From an uncultured Bacilli bacterium (GTDB lineage: Bacteria; Bacillota_I; Bacilli_A; RF39; UBA660), in assembly GCA_947626215.1 (NCBI GenBank), contig CANQRJ010000072.1, forward strand, positions 1 through 7,229: DNA of 7,229 nt. The letters run 5' to 3'. Shown here piece by piece: positions 4,737 to 7,229 of the stretch. Positions within the stretch are counted from its first letter, which is position 1. Every line of letters begins with the position of its first letter. The position numbers and the translations under genes were made by a program. The notes beneath the pieces were generated by a model. It had not been told where the DNA came from. It saw only the letters and a program-made list of their open reading frames with translations, and did not search any database.

Positions 4737-7049
4737 ATGGCAAAAACTTTACCTGTTCTCATTTTAAAAAGCGTGATTATTCTTCCTAATCAAACCTTAA
4801 AAATTGAACCAAGTACTCATATTTCCATTGATACAATTCAATTAGCAGAAGATGATTTTCAAAGTGAAATCATTGTTGTATCTCCTAAAGATTTATTAGA
4901 AGAAAATCTAACGGTAGAAGATTTGCCTAACATGGCTATATTAGCAAAAATAGTGAAAAAAATAACCTTACCTAGTGGAAATATAAGAATAACTTTAGAA
5001 GGTAAGAAAAGAGTTAAAATTAGTAAATATTTTAATGCTAAACAAAATGAAGACATTTTAGAATGCCAATACTTAAACGTTCATATTCCGAATATTGATG
5101 AAAAAGAAAATCTTTTTTATCAAAAAGAACTAAAAAAATTATTAAAAAGATTTGTGAAGTATTCTCCAAATGCATCGAATGATATCATAAGTCAAATAGA
5201 TTCTTTATCCCTTGATTCTTTGACGGACTCTCTTTCAGGGTATTTACCGATTTCAAAAGAAAGAAAAACAAAATATTTAGAAACCATTTCTCCTTTAGAA
5301 CGTGCAAAAGATTTAATTGATGATTTTGTATATGAATTTCAATGTATGGAATTAGAGCAAAAAATTCAAGAATCAGTTTCAAAAGGATTAGAAAAAAATG
5401 AAAAAGATTATATTTTAAGAGAAAAGGTAAGAGAACTTCAAAAAGAATTAGGAGAAGAAAATCAAAAAAAACTAGAAATAGAAGAATATTGTGAAAAATT
5501 AGAAGTTTTAGATTTATCTTATTCAGTACGTAAAAAAATAGAAAAAGAAATTAAAAAATATGAATTTTTAAATGAAAGTAGTCCTGATATTTCTTTTGTA
5601 AGAAATTATTTAGATTTATTTTTTAGTTTGCCATGGAATGAAGAAACGATTGAGTGTGAAGATTTAAAAAATATTGAAAAAATATTAAATAAATCTCATT
5701 TTGGTTTAAAAAATATTAAAACAAGAATTTTAGAATATGCTGCGATGAAAAAAAGAAATCCACTTTTACAAGCTCCTATTCTTTGTTTAGTAGGTCCTCC
5801 TGGTGTTGGAAAAAGTACGATTGCCGCGTCTATTGCCAATGCTTTACATCGAAAATTTTCAAAGATTAGTGTTGGTGGTCTTAATGATTCTGCAGAGCTT
5901 ACGGGGCATAGAAGAACTTATTTAGGAAGTGCACCAGGTAGAATTATTACTGCTTTACAAAAATGTGGCTCTAAAAATCCTGTCATTTTAATTGATGAAG
6001 TTGATAAAATGGTCAAAGATTATAAAGGAGATCCGGCTAGTGTTTTATTAGATATTTTAGATCCAAATTTAAATCAAACATTTATTGATCAATATTTAGA
6101 AGAACCTTTTGATTTAAGTCATGTTTTGTTTTTACTTACGGCAAATAAAATCGAAGATATTCCGATCGAATTATTAGACCGATTAGAAGTGATTGAAATT
6201 TCTAGTTATAGTACTTTAGAAAAAATTAATTTAGCTAAAGATTATATTTTACCAAGTTTAAGACTTGATTTTCATGTAGAGCCTTACGAATTACAAATGG
6301 ATGAAGAAGCTCTTGAGTACTTAATATTAAATTATACAGATGAGGCTGGAGTCAGAGATTTAAGAAGAAAATTAGAAGAAGTTTATCGGAAGTCTATTTT
6401 AAATAGCGTTAAAAATAAAGAAAATTTAGTTGAAAAAATAGAAATAAAAGATATCAAAAAATTGTTAGAAGAAAAAATTACCATTGCCGATTTGAACCCT
6501 AAAGTTTTAAAGACTGGTCTTGTAAAAACACTTGCTATGACTTCTTTTGGAGGACTTGTGATACCTCTTGAATCTGTCATGTTTGATGGAAGTGGACTGG
6601 TACATTTTACAGGGTCTTTAGGTGACGTGTTAAAAGAATCCATAGAAGTGTCGATTAGTTTTATTAAAGTGAATGCAAAAACATTTGGTATTTCATCTTC
6701 TCTTTTTGATAAAAAAGATCTTCATCTTCATTTATTGGATGGATCGTTACCAAAGGATGGACCGAGTGCCGGCATTGCAATTACCACTTCATTTATTAGT
6801 CTATTTACGAATAAAAAAGTTCCATTAGATGTTGCTATGACGGGCGAGATTACTTTAAGAGGGGAAATATTACCTGTAGGTGGCATTAAAGAAAAAATTA
6901 TAGGTGCTTATAATCGTGGAATTAAAAAAATATATCTTCCTGAAGTAAATAAAGTAGAGGTCAAAAATATTTCTAAGAAGATCACGAGTGCTATAGAAAT
7001 TGTATATGTAAAAGAGTATATGGATCTTTATAAAGATTTATGGAAATAA
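4737..7049 (+). CDS. lon: ATP-dependent serine protease Lon
   Basis: Lon is a cytoplasmic AAA+ protease that unfolds and degrades damaged and regulatory proteins. The 770 residues match the usual 770-785 (LonA type, with an N domain and no membrane insertion). Order: substrate-binding N domain (about 1-200, opening LPVLILKSVIILP), a coiled-coil linker (about 205-280), then the AAA+ module. This has Walker A GPPGVGKST (353-361), the pore-region segment GHRRTYLGSAPGRI (390-403), Walker B ILIDEVDK (417-424), sensor-1 Asn470, and GVRDLRR (538-544) with the sensor-2 Arg540. The protease domain (about 590-770) contains DGPSAG with catalytic Ser677 and GGIKEK with catalytic Lys720, 43 residues apart as in E. 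coli Lon. Departures from the usual sequence are GGLND (380-384) for GGVRD and LAMTSFGG (599-606) for LAWTxxGG. Start: ATG at 4737 with AAGGAAG (4723-4729) at a spacing of 7. It is monocistronic, downstream of tig without clpX between. Confidence 0.97.
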   Translation: MAKTLPVLILKSVIILPNQTLKIEPSTHISIDTIQLAEDDFQSEIIVVSPKDLLEENLTVEDLPNMAILAKIVKKITLPSGNIRITLEGKKRVKISKYFNAKQNEDILECQYLNVHIPNIDEKENLFYQKELKKLLKRFVKYSPNASNDIISQIDSLSLDSLTDSLSGYLPISKERKTKYLETISPLERAKDLIDDFVYEFQCMELEQKIQESVSKGLEKNEKDYILREKVRELQKELGEENQKKLEIEEYCEKLEVLDLSYSVRKKIEKEIKKYEFLNESSPDISFVRNYLDLFFSLPWNEETIECEDLKNIEKILNKSHFGLKNIKTRILEYAAMKKRNPLLQAPILCLVGPPGVGKSTIAASIANALHRKFSKISVGGLNDSAELTGHRRTYLGSAPGRIITALQKCGSKNPVILIDEVDKMVKDYKGDPASVLLDILDPNLNQTFIDQYLEEPFDLSHVLFLLTANKIEDIPIELLDRLEVIEISSYSTLEKINLAKDYILPSLRLDFHVEPYELQMDEEALEYLILNYTDEAGVRDLRRKLEEVYRKSILNSVKNKENLVEKIEIKDIKKLLEEKITIADLNPKVLKTGLVKTLAMTSFGGLVIPLESVMFDGSGLVHFTGSLGDVLKESIEVSISFIKVNAKTFGISSSLFDKKDLHLHLLDGSLPKDGPSAGIAITTSFISLFTNKKVPLDVAMTGEITLRGEILPVGGIKEKIIGAYNRGIKKIYLPEVNKVEVKNISKKITSAIEIVYVKEYMDLYKDLWK

Positions 7050-7080
7050 AAATAAAATTAGTTTTCCTAAATCTTTTTTT
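7032..7080 (+). terminator. Terminator of lon, 5' arm inside the coding end
   Basis: AAAGATTTA (7032-7040) pairs with TAAATCTTT (7068-7076), and after one bulged T, GGAAA (7042-7046) pairs with TTTCC (7063-7067). The T-run 7074-7080 follows. The 5' arm lies in the last five codons of lon, and the TAA stop (7047-7049) is in the loop, so translating ribosomes would cover the arm until termination. Confidence 0.7.
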
Positions 7081-7152
7081 GTTTATAGAAAAATTTATGG
7101 TCAAAAGTAAAAATAAATTCCAGTTTGAATAATTAAGTTCCACAATTGAAGG

Positions 7153-7199
7153 AAAAACTACGAAAATATGAAAAAAATAGTAGTTTTTTTTCATATTTT
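7153..7199 (+). terminator. Two overlapping, mutually exclusive perfect hairpins
   Basis: AAAAACTAC (7153-7161) is complementary to GTAGTTTTT (7180-7188), followed by further T to 7191, as in a terminator. Overlapping it, AAAATATGAAAAAAA (7163-7177) is complementary to TTTTTTTCATATTTT (7185-7199) with a 7-base loop. Both use the same T-run, so only one can form. This could be a second, possibly bidirectional, terminator between lon and the next gene, or part of a leader. Which one is not resolved. Confidence 0.5.
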
Positions 7200-7207
7200 G
7201 ATATAAA
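7199..7207 (+). promoter_or_regulatory. Possible extended -10 promoter for a gene beyond the window
   Basis: TGA followed by TATAAA (7202-7207) fits an extended -10 element. No good -35 hexamer is present at the right distance. The window ends 22 bases later, before any start codon can be judged. The stretch 7081-7152 shows no gene. Confidence 0.35.
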
Positions 7208-7229
7208 ATAACAACTAGAAAGCCAAAAA

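Noticed and set aside
6383..6643. Minus-strand open frame of 86 codons inside lon
   Set aside because: It is wholly antisense to the conserved Lon protease region and shows no recognisable motif.
6991..7194. Minus-strand open frame of 67 codons across the lon end and the downstream gap
   Set aside because: It overlaps the lon coding end, starts within the inverted repeat, lacks a Shine-Dalgarno site and has only low-complexity AT-driven composition.

Overview
The window looks like chromosomal housekeeping DNA from a low-GC Gram-positive bacterium (Bacillota, perhaps a Bacilli, Erysipelotrichia or uncultured Mollicutes-related lineage). The grounds are very AT-rich DNA with A/T-ending codons, strong purine Shine-Dalgarno sites, sigma-A-type promoters with 17-bp spacers, a T-box leader, a lipoprotein signal peptide and a clostridial-style long glutamyl-tRNA synthetase. 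The clade call is inference. Stops are TAA or TAG throughout, and tryptophan is encoded by TGG where I checked, so nothing points to a recoded TGA.

Layout, all genes on the plus strand. 1-107: non-coding, with two strong inverted repeats. 108-800: an extended -10 promoter and a cyclophilin-type peptidyl-prolyl isomerase predicted to be a surface lipoprotein. 801-1093: an 11-bp tandem repeat, a promoter and a complete T-box riboswitch with a GAA (Glu) specifier. 1094-3192: a two-gene operon, gltX followed by an overlapping unknown gene of 160 codons, closed by a terminator. 3265-4611: trigger factor (tig) with its own promoter and terminator. 4680-7080: ATP-dependent protease Lon with its own promoter and a terminator that starts inside the last codons. 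7081-7229: non-coding, with two overlapping alternative hairpins and a possible promoter for a gene beyond the window.

Functionally, three of the five genes serve protein folding and quality control: an extracytoplasmic prolyl isomerase, the ribosome-bound chaperone trigger factor, and Lon. The other two belong to a tRNA-Glu charging operon controlled by uncharged tRNA-Glu. The tig-lon order recalls the tig-clpX-lon neighbourhood of Bacillus, but clpX is absent between them. Four of the five genes have a recognisable promoter directly upstream; the exception is the small gene overlapping gltX.

I see no mobile element, CRISPR array, tRNA, rRNA or defence-like system. The genes are ordinary. 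The points worth a second look are regulatory: the unusual geometry of the T-box attenuator, the 11-bp repeat upstream of its promoter, the unknown gene tied to gltX, and the hairpins at both ends of the window.
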